DNA from: Microcebus murinus
Taxonomy: Eukaryota > Chordata > Mammalia > Primates > Cheirogaleidae
NCBI RefSeq assembly: GCF_040939455.1
Contig: NC_134112.1
Coordinates: 24,206,501-24,270,500 of the forward strand
Direction of reading: 5' to 3'
DNA length: 64,000 nt
The position numbers were made by a program, and so were the translations under genes. This document shows, in pieces, positions 34,233 to 45,200 of the stretch (position 1 is its first letter; every line of letters begins with the position of its first letter). The notes below the pieces were generated by a model. The model ran no database searches. It saw only the letters and a list, made by a program, of their open reading frames with translations, and was not told the DNA's origin.

Positions 34233-36648
34233 CAGGGGTGGGGAACCTGAGGCCTTAAGGTCACATGCGGCCTTCTAGGTCCTTAAGTGCAGCCTTTTGA
34301 CTAAATCCAAATTTTAAAGAACAAATCCTTTTATTTTTACTAATATACTTTTGTTCGTCTTTTATATTTGAAACGAATGCATATAAAATACCAAAGAATA
34401 AAATAAGTTTCAACAAAATAATCCTCCCAGATAGACCAGAACAATTAGAACATTACTAAGCCACAAGGGCTAAATTGACAGCTGATATGCTCATGATTTA
34501 GTTCTAACTTCCCTGGCCAGTCACTGCCACTAATGCCTGAGGCTGATTGGCGAGAGTTTATGGGGTTTGAGTGTGCCAGTGTGTTAACAGCTTTTGACAT
34601 CAGTGCACTGTGTTTCTGTTTGAAGTGGAATTTGTGAATAGTTGCACAGTTCTACAGTATTTTTTAATTGTGTCTGCTTAACAACCCATCATGTCAAAGA
34701 AGACCAAGAGAATGCTGAAAGAAGAAAAATGCTGAAGGAAGATTTTTTAATGGGGATTAGTAATTGCAATGTTATCTTGTTTCTGCTAAAGATAAGATGA
34801 TTTGCTTGCTTTGTGATACTGCAATATCAATGTTAAAGAGATTCAGTGCTCATCAGCATTAGAATACTCATAAGGACCACAAATATTTTAAATTAGAGGG
34901 GCAGGCACAAAAGATTGTATTGCAGAAATTAAAAAATTTAAAGCAAAAGCAAAAAAGACAGTTCTTCCAAGCAGCAATTAGACCTAGAAATAATGCCACT
35001 GAAGCAACTTACAAAGTAGATTATATATTTGGGGGAAAAAGGGAAGCTATTCAGTGATGTAGAAATTATGAAAGAACACATTGTCAAAGTTGTAGGATTA
35101 GACCCTGATAACGTTTGAAAGTACAAACAACTGCCTCTTTCAAGGAGAACCGTAACTGATCAGCAGCATGAATTGCCTTCAACTTAACAGAACAACTTCA
35201 TGTAATACTTCAAAAGGAAAATATATATTATTCAATTGCTTTGGATGAATCAACTGATAATATTGACGCAGCGCAGGTTTTATACTTAATTCAGGTCAAG
35301 ATTTTGCTATAAAGAGTTATTTGCTGTGGGCACTCTTATGAACAGAACACAGGGTGTAGATATCTTCAACAACTTTCAAGATAAATGTCACGAAGTTGGA
35401 CTGAATTTGGTAAATTTAGCAAGTGTATGTACGTACAATGCCCCTTCCATGACAGGAAAATATGAAGGGTTTATTGTACAGATAAAAATGTATTAACAGA
35501 TATAGATGCTGAAAAATGTCTGTGCTAAAGCTACTATTTTAAGTGATACTTTGCAACAAGTTGTAAGTATTGTTAACTACATTTGTGTAAATGCAAGAGG
35601 GCATCAATAGTTTCGTTAACATGCTAAAGTTAAACAATGAAGTATTCAGTATGGAATTGCCATATCATTCTAAAGTGTGTCGGCTATCTCAGGGACAGGT
35701 GTTAGTCAAGATTTTATCTCTGTGAAAACAGATAGTTGAATTTATGAAGACTAGAATCAGCAATGTGAATTATGGAAAGAAGATTTCTATAGGAATGCAG
35801 AATTTCCATGTGATATCATGTCAAATCAAAATGACTTGAATATTTCTTTGCAAGGTAAAATTAAGTCTATATATGATATCTGGCAAAAAAATCCAAGCGT
35901 TTTGAAAAAAGATAGCTTTTTTTCAAAATACTTCTTCAAAAGGAAATTTCTGATGAACATTTCCCTAGTTAGTAAAAGTCACTGACGAGCAGCATGATAT
36001 ATGAGAACCATTTGACGAATACACAACTATTACAGACCTATTAATGGGAGAATACAGTGAGAGGTTCCCTGACTTAGAATCATGACATCACACCCAAATT
36101 AGCATGTCAGCCTCACCTACTTGACATCACCAAGGCACCTAACTACAGATGGAACTGATTGAGCTCTTAGTAAGTGACATTTTAAAGTCATTGTTTGATG
36201 CTAAGAAAGGTCCAATTGAAATATGGAAAAATGCAGTAGAATACCCATGCCTTCGTTAACGCGCCTGAAAAATGCTTTCTTGCTTTTCAACCTCTTATTG
36301 CTGCAAATCCACATTCTCCTGCCTAACCTAAGTCAAGATGCCCTTAAGGTCACAAAATGACTGATGCCCATCTAGAGGATCAACTGAAACTGCCGACCTC
36401 CATGCTGCAACCAAATATTCAAATGCTTTCCAACAAAAAGCAGACACAGCAAACTCATTAAAAGTTTAGTTAACTTTAAAATTAACAAGGAATTTTCATT
36501 TTTGAAATTATTAAATACATATCAGTTAGATTGTTACAAAATAATGTACATTTTTAAGTGTATCTGATGAAAGTTTCTTGAATGTGGCCTTATTTGATTA
36601 CAGCTAAATTAATGTAGCCTTCTAACATGAAAAGATTCCCCAGCCCTG
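34233..36648 (+). mobile_element. hAT (Charlie-type) DNA transposon, near full length, inactive
   Basis: A 2.4-kb element with inverted ends 'caggggtggggaacctg' and 'attccccagccctg'. The flanking octamers ctctaggt (34225-34232) and gtctaggt (36649-36656) form an 8-bp TSD with one mismatch. Internally it holds a decayed transposase gene (34691 to about 36360) between AT-rich non-coding ends. Autonomous hAT elements move by cut-and-paste using a transposase with an RNase H-like fold. This copy can no longer encode one. The element at 992-2043 belongs to the same family. Confidence 0.9.
34691..36360 (+). pseudogene. hAT transposase relic
   Basis: From the ATG at 34691 (MSKKTKRM...) the text keeps hAT transposase features across several frames with stops and indels. 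Near 35221-35295 it reads IYYSIALDESTDN, whose LDEST motif carries the first catalytic Asp (codon 35244-35246). Near 35395-35475 it reads LNLVNLASVCTYNAPSMTGK. The family normally has an Asp in the 'CTDGAP' motif at this point, and here the codon is tac (Tyr, 35434-35436), so a catalytic residue is lost. Later text (for example VRWLSQGQVLVKILSL-like near 35680) resembles the hAT helical region, again broken. The match to named hAT families is from memory. Confidence 0.8.
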
Positions 36649-36656
36649 GTCTAGGT

Positions 36657-39149
36657 ATGCTCTGTTAAAAACAAAAGGTTCTACATTTAAAAAGGTCTGT
36701 GGTCATATTGACCCTTTTAAACTTAACGGGAAGAAAGTAACATTTCCCCAAAGCAGTTAAATTTACATTTGTTTTTTTTTTTTACAGATTCTCAAATACA
36801 CCAGGCACACACTTTAAGTGGGCTTAAACTTTAAATGTGTCAGTATCTTTTGTGATTCCCTTTCAGACCTTCTTGTGCACCTTCATCTTGTTGGATATTC
36901 TTGTGATGGAGTCAACATGATATATAACGTATTAATACATGTAAACAAATAACATATAACACATAATATAACTGCATGTTTGTAATGCAGCTGTGTCTGG
37001 CATGTGGTATGCAGCAATAGTCAAAATGTTGACAAGCTGCAGTGGCAGAAATAGCAGATTAATTGTGTTTGAAATCACAGTTGTGCTGTTATATGTAAAA
37101 TTAATGTGGCACAGTAAAGATGAACCACAGACCTCCTATATTTCCAATGCCCCTGTTGTTATCTGTGAAGTTGGAGCAATTACCTGGTTACTTCATTATG
37201 TCTCTAAACATGGTTTAAAGCAATACTGCAAATGCAAACTTCCATACAAATCACTATGATATTGTTATCTTTAAAGGTACTTAGATTACAGGATCTATAA
37301 ATAACTCCTACCACCAGCTCACTGTTAGATTAAGTGAGAGTTTTATCCTTATCCAAAGTAGGTGAGTGCTGTGTAACATTTTAGTTTGCTCGTTCCAGTT
37401 TTTAACCCAACACAAAACACACTGTTGACACACAGATGCCCTCAAATCCGTTTCTTGGTGGTCCTATAATCGCTTAACCACGGACTCGATCTAGCATTCT
37501 CCTAATTCTTCCTTTCCAGACATTCCTTTGCTTCACAGAATACTGGTAGGAGATTTTAAAAGCAGTGCGTGCAGGCGACAGCTTTGTGATTCTGTTTTCT
37601 TTTCCTTTCTTACACTCCTCTCTACATTTGTGTCTAGGATGATCAGAATATGATGGCCCTTCTGTGGGGGGTTGAGTTAAGCTGAGCCTTTTCCTAAGAA
37701 ACTAATGCTGCTTAGAGAGTTGACCTATGGGACGGTAAATTAAAGTAAACTTGCAAAATCTTCCTTATGATTGAGGAATTGTCCGAGACATAACTTCCAC
37801 GCACCTGTCCCTAAGCAGAAGCCTCCTCATCAAAGTAAGGATTGTATCTTGTTATTATGTATACGTAAGTTCTACCTGAACGATCAACAGTTTCAGAAAG
37901 AAAACATCTTTTCAAGCGGATTTGGAGTGGTTTACTTTACAGCAGTTTTAGGCAAGCTCAGAGATACTAATCCAAAACCCAGAGTTCGTGGCAGGATTGT
38001 GGTTTATAAAAATGCTCTTATGTATTGTTTTAGAAATCCTGGTTTATCGTTTATTTTGAACTTGATTTATGATCAGAAGTATTACTCTCCATTATTAAAG
38101 CTGATGGGTTCCTCCACCCATCTTCTCTTCCAAATTTGTGTCTTTTTCCTTTTTAATAAATTTGGGAGTATGGAACACACTGTCCATTTCTCTTCCTTCC
38201 AACATTGGATTTCAGACTAATTAACAGAATAAAGCAAGCATCTTTCAAAAACTTGACTTTAAGTACTTGGATATATATCATCAGAACCATTAAAAAGAAC
38301 ACAATGTTTAGTGCGTGTCTCCTCTCTTAGTGAGCACAGAAACTTCTCTTGGCTCTACCCAATATTGAGATAAGCCAAGTATTGTTACAAGCACCGAAAT
38401 CTTGGGAACTTAAAGGGCAATATATTTTTGTAGGAAAGTGAGGACCCCTTCTTGTTCATCAGTTCTATTTTTGTCACTGGGCAGCTTTTAAAAATATGTT
38501 AAAAAGCTGTTCTGTCTTGCATGCTCCCTCTCCCCCATTTTGGTGAGTTTCCAAAGCTTAGAAGATTTAACCTTTCTAAACTAGAATTTATTAACTGTAA
38601 AAAATGCTTTTTAGTCTTGCTGGAAGCTGTGATGAGACAGTGAAAATTTCATAGAATTTTATTGCGGCAGCATGAATATAAGTTAAAAAAAGTCCCAAAT
38701 GCTAAGGAGCATTGATATTTGGGGTTAGAGATACGGCTGACTATAGGATAAAAGGTAAGATATTGGACATTTGGACAGAGTACACTATACTCTTTGAAAA
38801 GAAGAGGAAGGTTACCATTTCATAATACAAAGAATCTACACAATATTCTGAGCCATGTTGGCCAAGACGTCAGCAATAACAGAAAGTCCCAAGAGAGGGG
38901 GGTTGGCAGCCCCCTGTCCTAGTCCTGACTTCATCCTGTTGCTTATTAGGAAAAGGTAGGTAGCTCATGGCTGACAGTTATGGCCCCAGAGAGGGAGGAC
39001 ACTTAGTTCAGAACATTTTGCATTGTTTTGTGAATAATTCCAGAATAGGAGCTTGGAACAATGAGTGGACTTTCCTTTATGGACTTGCTTGTTGCAGTGG
39101 AGGATATAATTGTTCTGTTGTGTCTTCCTGATGACAGCGCGTCAGGTGC
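36657..39149. other. 2.5 kb repeat-free single-copy DNA
   Basis: No repeat is recognised in this long stretch. The largest frame, 149 codons at 37771-38220 on the plus strand, starts at a TTG codon, shows no recognisable domain and has no splice-site context, so I do not call it a gene. CpGs persist in places (37440-37500, 'ggactcgatc'). It may contain conserved non-coding sequence. Confidence 0.45.
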
Positions 39150-39235
39150 CATGCTTAGCACAGCGCCTGGCATGTCATCAGCGTACAATAAGTGCTAGCA
39201 ATTGCCATTATCATCATTAATCATGTGTTACCATC
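39150..39235 (+). repeat. MIR 3' part, sense
   Basis: 'atgcttagcacagcgcctgg', 'catgtcatcagcgtacaata' and 'agtgctagcaattgccatta' match the MIR tail from 'gcttagcacagtgcctggcac' to 'agtgctcaataaatgg'. Confidence 0.65.
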
Positions 39236-39547
39236 ACATGCTGACTGGTGAATCTAGCCTTCCCTTATCCCCAATGGAACGCGTGTAGCCTCCCAGAGAC
39301 ATCCGGAGTTAAAAGGAACTTGGATCGAGGCGCGCTTTAGTTAAAGGAGACCCTGAAATACAAAGTGGACACTGTTCCATTCTGAAAGAGAATTTACATC
39401 CTAATGGGGAGCTTATGGTTGAGCCATGTTGATTTACCAGTGCCACTTGGTAGATACTGAACCACCTTCTATGAGCCAGGCAGTTGGCTAGGTGCTGAAT
39501 GCATAAATTAGATGAGGAAGACGTACCTGGTCCTTGTACTCAGGGAG

Positions 39548-39915
39548 TGTCTTCGTTCAGGCTGTTATAACAAGAAACCACAGACCGGGTGGCTTACACA
39601 ACAAACACTTACTTCGCACAGTTCTGGAGGCTGAGGAAGATCAGGGTGCCAGCGAGTTTGGTTCCTGGTGAGGGCTGCTGCTTCCTGGTTGGTGGATGGC
39701 TGCCTTTTTGCTCTGTCTTCACATGGCAGAGAGAGAAGAGGAAAGGAGAAGAGCTCTCTGGGGTCTCTTCTTATTAATAGAAGGGTACTAATCCCATCCT
39801 GAGAGCTCTACCCTTTTGACCTAAGGCTTCTTTCTACCCCCTTAAGGCTTCACCTCCAAATATTGAGGATTATAGCTTCAGCATATGAATCTGGGGGAAC
39901 ATTCAGTCCACAGCA
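39548..39915 (-). mobile_element. MaLR (MLT1-type) solo LTR, antisense, with TSD
   Basis: A 368-bp LTR bounded by tg...ca ends. Antisense blocks include 'aggctgttataacaagaaac', 'gaccgggtggcttacacaac', 'cacagttctggaggctgagg' and 'gaatctgggggaacattcag'. The 5-bp duplication gggag (39543-39547 and 39916-39920) fits retroviral-type integration. It is a non-coding remnant of an old ERVL-MaLR element. The open frames inside are by-products. Confidence 0.9.
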
Positions 39916-39920
39916 GGGAG

Positions 39921-40689
39921 CTGAAGTTTTCTTGGGGCTAGAGACAAGTAAAGAGGCAGTTGCCATGCTGAGTGGTTGCAGAGTACCGGTTTCCCATCCA
40001 GAGGATCCCTGCCCTGGCATCCTCTGGAGTTGTGTTATGACTCGCTGACTTGCCTTGACCTTGGTCTATTCCCAGACCCGTGCCAGGTATAGCATCCCGC
40101 CCCCTACAGGCTGGCCTTCTAAGCCCAGAGTCTCACAGCCCTGGTGATCTACCCCTGCCCCAGACCCAGCCTCGGGGACGTCACTCAGGAGAGAAGTTAG
40201 AAGGGACCGACACCACCTGTGCTTCTTACGGGACTCTCTGAACTGAATCCTTTCACAACTTACTGGCTCATAAAACCGGTGTTTTACTTAAAAATTAGTT
40301 GTGAATGGCCTATGAATGTTAGACGAAGGCACTATCAAGAAAAATTAGTCTTTCCTTGCATTTGGCAAATGAAAATACGACGTGCTAACTTGATTTCATG
40401 GCAATAAGGCAGAAAAACACTGCCTTAACCTTGGTTTTTAACCTAATGGATTGTTAGATAACATAATAGAAAATCTGCCTATTTTTTGATAAAGGGTTTA
40501 AAATAGAAGAAACGGAGCAGTCCCCATCCCCACCCAAATGTCAGATGCAGCGATTGTCAGCATTTTTCATTCAGCCGTGTTGCGTGTTCATTGATGGTTA
40601 CGTGAATTCCACCAGTGAGCGCTGCGCGTGCGGTGTCGTGTTGAGGAGCAGTTGTGTGGCCGTGAAAGTAGCGTGGAGCTGGTGAGCGG
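39921..40689. other. Single-copy DNA with a CpG cluster at 40615-40690
   Basis: From 40615 to 40690 there are about eight CpGs in 76 bp ('gagcgctgcgcgtgcggtgt' and onward), unusual for this depleted background and suggestive of germline hypomethylation or a recent origin. The small minus-strand frame at 40588-40770 has no domain. The rest is ordinary non-coding DNA. Confidence 0.4.
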
Positions 40690-40850
40690 GGCCCTGGGTG
40701 CACGTCCCCTCTTGCCTCCCAGTGGGTCATGTGTCCTTGAACAAGTGCACGCCATCTCTCCCTGTCTCAAATTCTTCCTATAAAATGCGACACCTAGACT
40801 GTATTTTTGGTTTATATCCTCAGTACTACGATTCTTTGATTTATAAAAGA
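40690..40850 (+). repeat. MIR-type SINE, sense
   Basis: 'ggtcatgtgtccttgaacaa', 'catctctccctgtctcaaat' and 'tcttcctataaaatgcgaca' follow MIR 'ctgtgtgaccttgggcaagt...cctctctgagcctcagtttcctcatctgtaaaatg', ending with the 'tactacgattctttgattta' 3' variant. Confidence 0.6.
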
Positions 40851-41330
40851 GCTTAGGGACTTAACTACAAAACGTCTGAACACCTAGCATTGCTCAAATA
40901 TAAATGTTCTCTCAAAGTCTGAACCTTCCGGTGTGTTCTTTCCCGGTATTTTTTTTCCTAGGTAAAAATTCAAATTTCATTTTTAACTTAACAGAAGTAA
41001 GCAGAGGGGAAAAAAGACTGTTTTCCGACGACGGCCTTTTATATTCAAGTGCCCAACCGTTTTTGTGAGTCGACAAAATTATATCATGAAAGTTTCATTT
41101 TCAGCCAGCACATTGTTGCATTTCACAGATAAGTCACTCTGATGAAAATCAAGAAGACTTGGGGTTTAGACTCAGCTGCACTCTTAATTCAGTTTTCTAA
41201 CATGCAGCTGATGAGACACATTCGTGGGACCAGCCGCCATGTTGGTTTCCTAATGTTCCCAGACATGGGACACCTTTTCTGTGCAGCTCTCTTCTAAGAA
41301 ATATGCTCTAGGTCACCAGTCTCTCTCCTC
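40851..41330. other. Candidate conserved non-coding element
   Basis: Repeat-free. From about 40940 to 41250 it retains CpGs in AT-rich DNA ('ttttccgacgacggcctttt', 'gtgagtcgacaaaatt') and has two 'cagctg' E-box cores (41173-41178 and 41206-41211) around 'cttaattcag'. Regulatory use is inference from texture only. Confidence 0.3.
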
Positions 41331-41739
41331 CTGCTCAGCCTGTTTGTCTGTGATCTGGGCTTCTGTCAGATTACCCCTTTGTTAAAAATCACGTAAAGAT
41401 TTATTTCCTTTAAGATGCATATCACTTCTTGTATTGCTAATGGTTTCCCACCTGTGTGCCTCTTCAGTATTTGGTTTGCATCCTTGTGTATTTGTTTCTC
41501 ATCATCATCAAATGTTTGCACTTGGGTATGTGTGGGCTTCCCCAGCTACTCAGTGAGTGCTTTGGAATGAGAGCGTGGATGCGGGGAGGAAGAACCATGG
41601 CTTGATTGGATGCCTGGCTTTAGACAGACCCATTGCTGCAAGTGGAAAAGTAACTGATGACATGTATATTTTTGAGAGTGGGCCGATGTTTACCAAAAAT
41701 ATGGCATTATTGCTATAACTGTTACTATGTATATGTTTT
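41331..41739. other. Non-coding stretch, weak L2 resemblance
   Basis: 'atttgtttctcatcatcatc' and 'tactcagtgagtgctttgga' faintly resemble an L2 tail. Not enough for a call. The start of a 174-codon minus-strand open frame (41550-42074) overlaps here and runs into an LTR-like remnant, so it is not a gene. Confidence 0.3.
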
Positions 41740-42178
41740 CGTGGTAGTCTTTTATAGTGGTTTGCCAATATTTCCATTTCTGCATCCTTCTGGGCACACA
41801 GTAGGAGCACACATCCCAGCCCCTTGGCTGGGGTTGGGTCATTTGATTGGTTCAGGTGATTGGTTGTATCAAGTGGGTTGGGTCCATATGATTGGTTCTG
41901 GCTGGTGCATTCTGAGTAGGAAATGACATATGCCACCACCTCTGGGAATATGTTTGCTGATGTGAGGGTCTCTGGGGTCTCCTTGCCCTTCTGGCATAGT
42001 GACGGACAACTTTGGTGTCTGATCCATTGGCCTGGATCTCTAAATGATGACAATAGAGTCCCTGATCCCACCAACTCCCAATGGACAAACAGGGTAAGTA
42101 ATAAACCAGTGTTGTTTTAAGGCACTGGGATTTGGAGTTGTTTCCTCGGTAGAACTTAGCCTGTCCCAACTGTACAGC
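41740..42178 (+). mobile_element. LTR-like remnant, sense, family uncertain
   Basis: The 3' part reads 'agtgttgttttaaggcactg', 'ggatttggagttgtttcctc' and 'gaacttagcctgtcccaac', the typical end of several mammalian ERV-type LTRs ('tgttgttttaagccactgag...acctagcctatcctgac'). The upstream 'aatatgtttgctgatgtgag' and 'ctctggggtctccttgccct' fit the body of such an LTR. Exact ends and TSD were not found. Confidence 0.45.
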
Positions 42179-42234
42179 ACTCTGCTTTCTACTTGGAGAT
42201 TATAATTTGCATTTCGTTATATAATGCAGCATAG

Positions 42235-42419
42235 TATTAAATAGTTAGGAGCCCAAACTTGGAACCAGAATACCTGGGTTTGATTCCTGGCTGTGCTGCT
42301 TATAGTTGTGTGACCTTAGGCAGTGTTCACTTCTGTGTGCTTCAGTTTCCTCATGTACAACCAGGGATTTAATAACAGTACCAGTGCTATGGAATGGTCT
42401 TCAGAATTTAATGAGTTAG
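42235..42419 (+). repeat. MIR SINE, sense, well preserved
   Basis: 'aatacctgggtttgattcct', 'ggctgtgctgcttatagttg', 'tgtgaccttaggcagtgttc', 'tgcttcagtttcctcatgta' and 'agaatttaatgagttagtat' are the full MIR block order. The downstream end is cut by the Alu at 42431. Confidence 0.85.
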
Positions 42420-42430
42420 TATCTGTAAGG

Positions 42431-42730
42431 GGCCTGGCGCGGTGTCTCATGCCTAAGGCGGGTGGATCGCTCAAGGTCAGGAGTTTGAAACCAGCCTCAG
42501 CAAGAGCGAGACCCCGTCTCTACTAAAAATAGAAAAAATTAATTGGCCAACTAAAATATATAGAAGAAAATTAGCCGGGTATGGTGGCACATGCTTATAG
42601 TCCCAGCTACTTGGGAGGCTGAGGCAGGAGGATCCCTTGAGCCCAGGAGTTTGAGGTTGCTGTGAGCTAGGCTGACGCCACGGCACTCTAGCCCAGGCAA
42701 CAGAGTGAGACACTCTCAGGAAAATAATAA
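42431..42730 (+). mobile_element. Strepsirrhine-type Alu, sense, small 5' deletion
   Basis: It has the insert 'aattaattggccaactaaaa' and 'gttgctgtgagctaggctga'. Compared with its relatives it lacks about 25 bases after 'ctcatgcctaa' (the usual taatcctagcactctgggagg), which removes part of the region next to the internal polymerase III promoter. The 11-bp TSD tatctgtaagg (42420-42430 and 42731-42741) is perfect. Confidence 0.95.
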
Positions 42731-42741
42731 TATCTGTAAGG

Positions 42742-43009
42742 AGGCTTGGGCCTCTTGAGTAAAATCAATACATGTACCAAAGAGCGGTGGGAGAACTTAA
42801 GACTTAGCCCATCTCCAGGCAGGAAGGTGTAAGCCCTCAAATAAGGTCTGCGAAGCAGGTCGGTGACAGGCAGACTGGTGACTTGGAGCCCACTTCCTAC
42901 CTACATCGGAAACTCTTCGCGCTATGCGGGAAGCATGTAGTGTCCTGGACTTGGTTAAGGAAAGTTGCTGTGTAGCTCGGGGGGTGGTGGAATTTCTAAG
43001 ATCTGCTTC
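42742..43009. other. Non-coding stretch, no recognised feature
   Basis: Mixed sequence with scattered CpGs ('aaactcttcgcgctatgcgg' at 42910-42929). Nothing coding or repetitive is named. Confidence 0.35.
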
Positions 43010-43430
43010 CTTCCTGTCATCATCCCGCTGCTACCTGCAAATGCCCTCCTGGACCTGAGAAAGGCCTGCGGCCACTATCTTCGTTTCCAGCTCCCTGAGC
43101 CTTCCCTCTTCCTTCAGCTACCTGAAATCCCACTCGTCCCAGAGGCATTCCTGTCTGATCAGTAGACAAGTCTGCTTTCTTCTTGCCCCACCCTTTATAA
43201 ACATCCAGCTCATAGAACACTCCTATTTTTTACCTCAGGATAAAATGTAGGTACACTCACTTAAGTTAATGTACCTGTGTTGTTTGTTCCATTGTGTCAA
43301 TGTGTGTGACTTCATCTATTTTAGGAAACAAGCTCCGAGGCAGGAATTTGGCTTAACTCATTTATATAGGGCTTAGTAAAATGCTCTGTGGAATTAGAGA
43401 CACCTAATAAATGCTTTAGACTTTCGAATG
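43010..43430 (+). repeat. L2 LINE 3' end, sense
   Basis: 'aacaagctccgaggcaggaa', 'tagggcttagtaaaatgctc' and 'cacctaataaatgctttaga' match the L2 terminal region. The upstream CT-rich 'cagctccctgagccttccct' fits its 3' UTR. An open frame pair at 42965-43220 is a by-product. Confidence 0.65.
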
Positions 43431-43996
43431 ATGCTGTAATCATTTTAATGGAGGCTGATGTTGTGTGTGTTTAAACAAATGGCATGTTTTCCAGCAACAT
43501 TCTGGCAAATTAGCAGCTTCTAAATTAAAAAAAAAAAAAAGTCTGTACTTAGAAAATGAATTTTGTAAACTGTGGTAACATGCAGTTATTTATTGCCGAG
43601 CTGATTTAAGCAGAGGCTAAAATGCAGTGGTGGAAGCCAAGATTTAATTTTTTGCAATATTTGTTTGTTTTCTGAAAAGTTGGTTGGCATGGCAGGGGTT
43701 GGGTGGGAAAGGGGGTTAATTTAAAGGCGTTATTGTGAATTTAATGCACGTTTTAAAGAGTTAGTTAAAAACCCTTTATATTAGGTTAGCAGATGTGATT
43801 TGGCACCACCTCTTCCCACACGTGTGCCCTTTTCATTAGGAATGTGTGCCTGATGTGGTGCAGATGGTATTGAAGCCACTTGGTAATATTTTCCACAACC
43901 TGTTTTTAGTAATTAGGCTTGAATTTTGCTGGTTCAAAATACTTGACGTCTTTTGGCAACTTTGTAAAGAAAGGAACTTGAAATGTGGCCAGTGTA
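43431..43996. other. Candidate conserved non-coding element
   Basis: Repeat-free apart from an A14 run (43528-43541). It contains 'gtgtttaaacaaatggcatg' (43470-43489), forkhead-like, and 'gggttaatttaaaggcgtta', with homeodomain-like cores. No coding frame is recognised. Confidence 0.35.
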
Positions 43997-44010
43997 CCAG
44001 CAGAGGGCAG
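43997..44010 (+). promoter_or_regulatory. CTCF-like binding site
   Basis: 'ccagcagagggcag', in the context 'gtaccagcagagggcagtgt', matches the CTCF core CCASYAGRKGGCRS at every position. The motif points along the plus strand. Occupancy cannot be seen from sequence. Confidence 0.55.
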
Positions 44011-44428
44011 TGTAGGCCAGTGTTTTGTTTGCAGTCAGCCTACTGCTGTTGTGCATTCTAGCCTACTGCTAGAATGTTCTCATCAGTTTGTTGGAGAGGA
44101 CGTGATTTGAAAACTTTTTAAAGAATTAATTGAAAATCACCAAGGTTTAAAATAGTCTTTTATTGACCATCTTCTCATAATAAAATAAATTATACAGATT
44201 TGAGCTGCAGTTTTATATTATGAATTTATTTTTTCGTTGTTCCTCTATCAACAAATATGCATGAATGGCTATGTGAAAGGTATAGTGCTTATGTAAATCA
44301 TTTTCCTAATGCCCTTAAAAAGTGTAATATTTAATTTGGTGATGTATGTTTTTCCTTAGCTCAGTAGCAGATAGTAAATTTTTCATTATGTCTATGAGAG
44401 CTTCAATTTTATGATAAGGGGGTAAAGG
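44011..44428. other. AT-rich non-coding DNA
   Basis: There is a short repeat, 'agcctactgctgttgtgcat' followed by 'tctagcctactgctagaatg' (44037-44074, the motif agcctactgct twice). No repeat family or gene is recognised. Confidence 0.4.
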
Positions 44429-44530
44429 AAAGGTCATTTCTGGGTTCTACAATCCAGCCAAGTGTCCATGACCTTCAGTAAAGGCCCATTTCCGAGTTAT
44501 ACTATCTAGCCAAGTGTCCATGACCTTCAG
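44429..44530. repeat. Tandem duplication, 51-bp unit, two copies
   Basis: Unit 1 (44429-44479) and unit 2 (44480-44530) share 'agccaagtgtccatgacctt' exactly and begin 'aaaggtcatttctgggtt' and 'aaaggcccatttccgagtt'. The first halves have diverged by several substitutions, so the duplication is not very recent. Confidence 0.9.
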
Positions 44531-44573
44531 AGACTAACACCAACAGGCTGCCTCTAGTTATATTCCACCATGC

Positions 44574-44648
44574 TTTATAACCAGCAGTGTTGTGGTTTAC
44601 TCATATTTTTTTTATAACCAGCAGTGTTGTGGTTTACTCATATTTTTT
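44574..44648. repeat. Tandem duplication, 37-bp unit, two copies
   Basis: 'tttataaccagcagtgttgt' plus 'ggtttactcatattttt' is repeated head to tail without a mismatch (44574-44610 and 44611-44647, with extra T). It lies 44 bp after the 51-bp tandem pair. Three overlapping frames here (44587-44875) arise from it. Confidence 0.95.
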
Positions 44649-44830
44649 TCCTCACTACAGAACTCCTTGGCCAACGCTGCTTTATGGCCCCCTCATTCCC
44701 TTCATTTCTTGTTTTCTCCAACTCCAAGAGCAGACACAGGCCCTGCCTTCCTCTTCTCTCATTGCAGCCGCCTCCCTGTATATTCAGCCCTCTCCCTTTT
44801 AGTGTCTTCCAACTCCCACTATTCTTGCTG

Positions 44831-45200
44831 TGTTGTGGACTGAGTGTTTGTGTCCTCCTAAAATTCATACACTGAAGCTCTAACCCCCAGTGTATTTGGA
44901 GATGGAGCCTGTGAGGAGCTGATGAAGGTTAAATGAAGTCATAAGGGTAGATAAGGCCATAGTCCGATAGGGCTAGTGACTATATAAGAAGAGGAAGAGA
45001 TGCCAGAGCTCTGCCCCTCACAGCCACATGAGGGCATGACAAGAAGGCTTCGGTCTGTAAGTCGGGAAGAGAATCCTCACCAGAAATTACCCTGATGGAT
45101 GGACCCTTGATCTGGGACTTCTGTCCTCCAGAGCTGTTTCTGTTGTTCAGGCCACCTAGTCCACGGTGTTTTGTTACGGCAGCATAAGCTCACTGAGATA
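44831..45200 (+). mobile_element. MaLR (MLT1-type) solo LTR, sense
   Basis: It starts 'tgttgtggactgagtgtttg', continues 'ctaaaattcatacactgaag' and 'ctctaacccccagtgtattt', and ends 'ggtgttttgttacggcagca' with 'taagctcactgagata'. This is complete MaLR LTR order, about 370 bp. A clear 5-bp TSD was not found. It is non-coding. Confidence 0.85.

Noticed and set aside
37771..38220. 149-codon plus-strand frame in repeat-free DNA
   Set aside because: It starts at TTG, not ATG, has no recognisable domain, and lacks splice or Kozak context. A chance frame of this length is plausible in 64 kb.
41550..42074. 174-codon minus-strand open frame, the longest in the window
   Set aside because: It lies mostly in an LTR-like remnant, overlaps frames on the other strand, and has no domain or ordinary protein composition.
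44587..44875. Three overlapping plus-strand frames with a repeated peptide start
   Set aside because: They arise from the perfect 37-bp tandem duplication, which restarts the same text in different frames.
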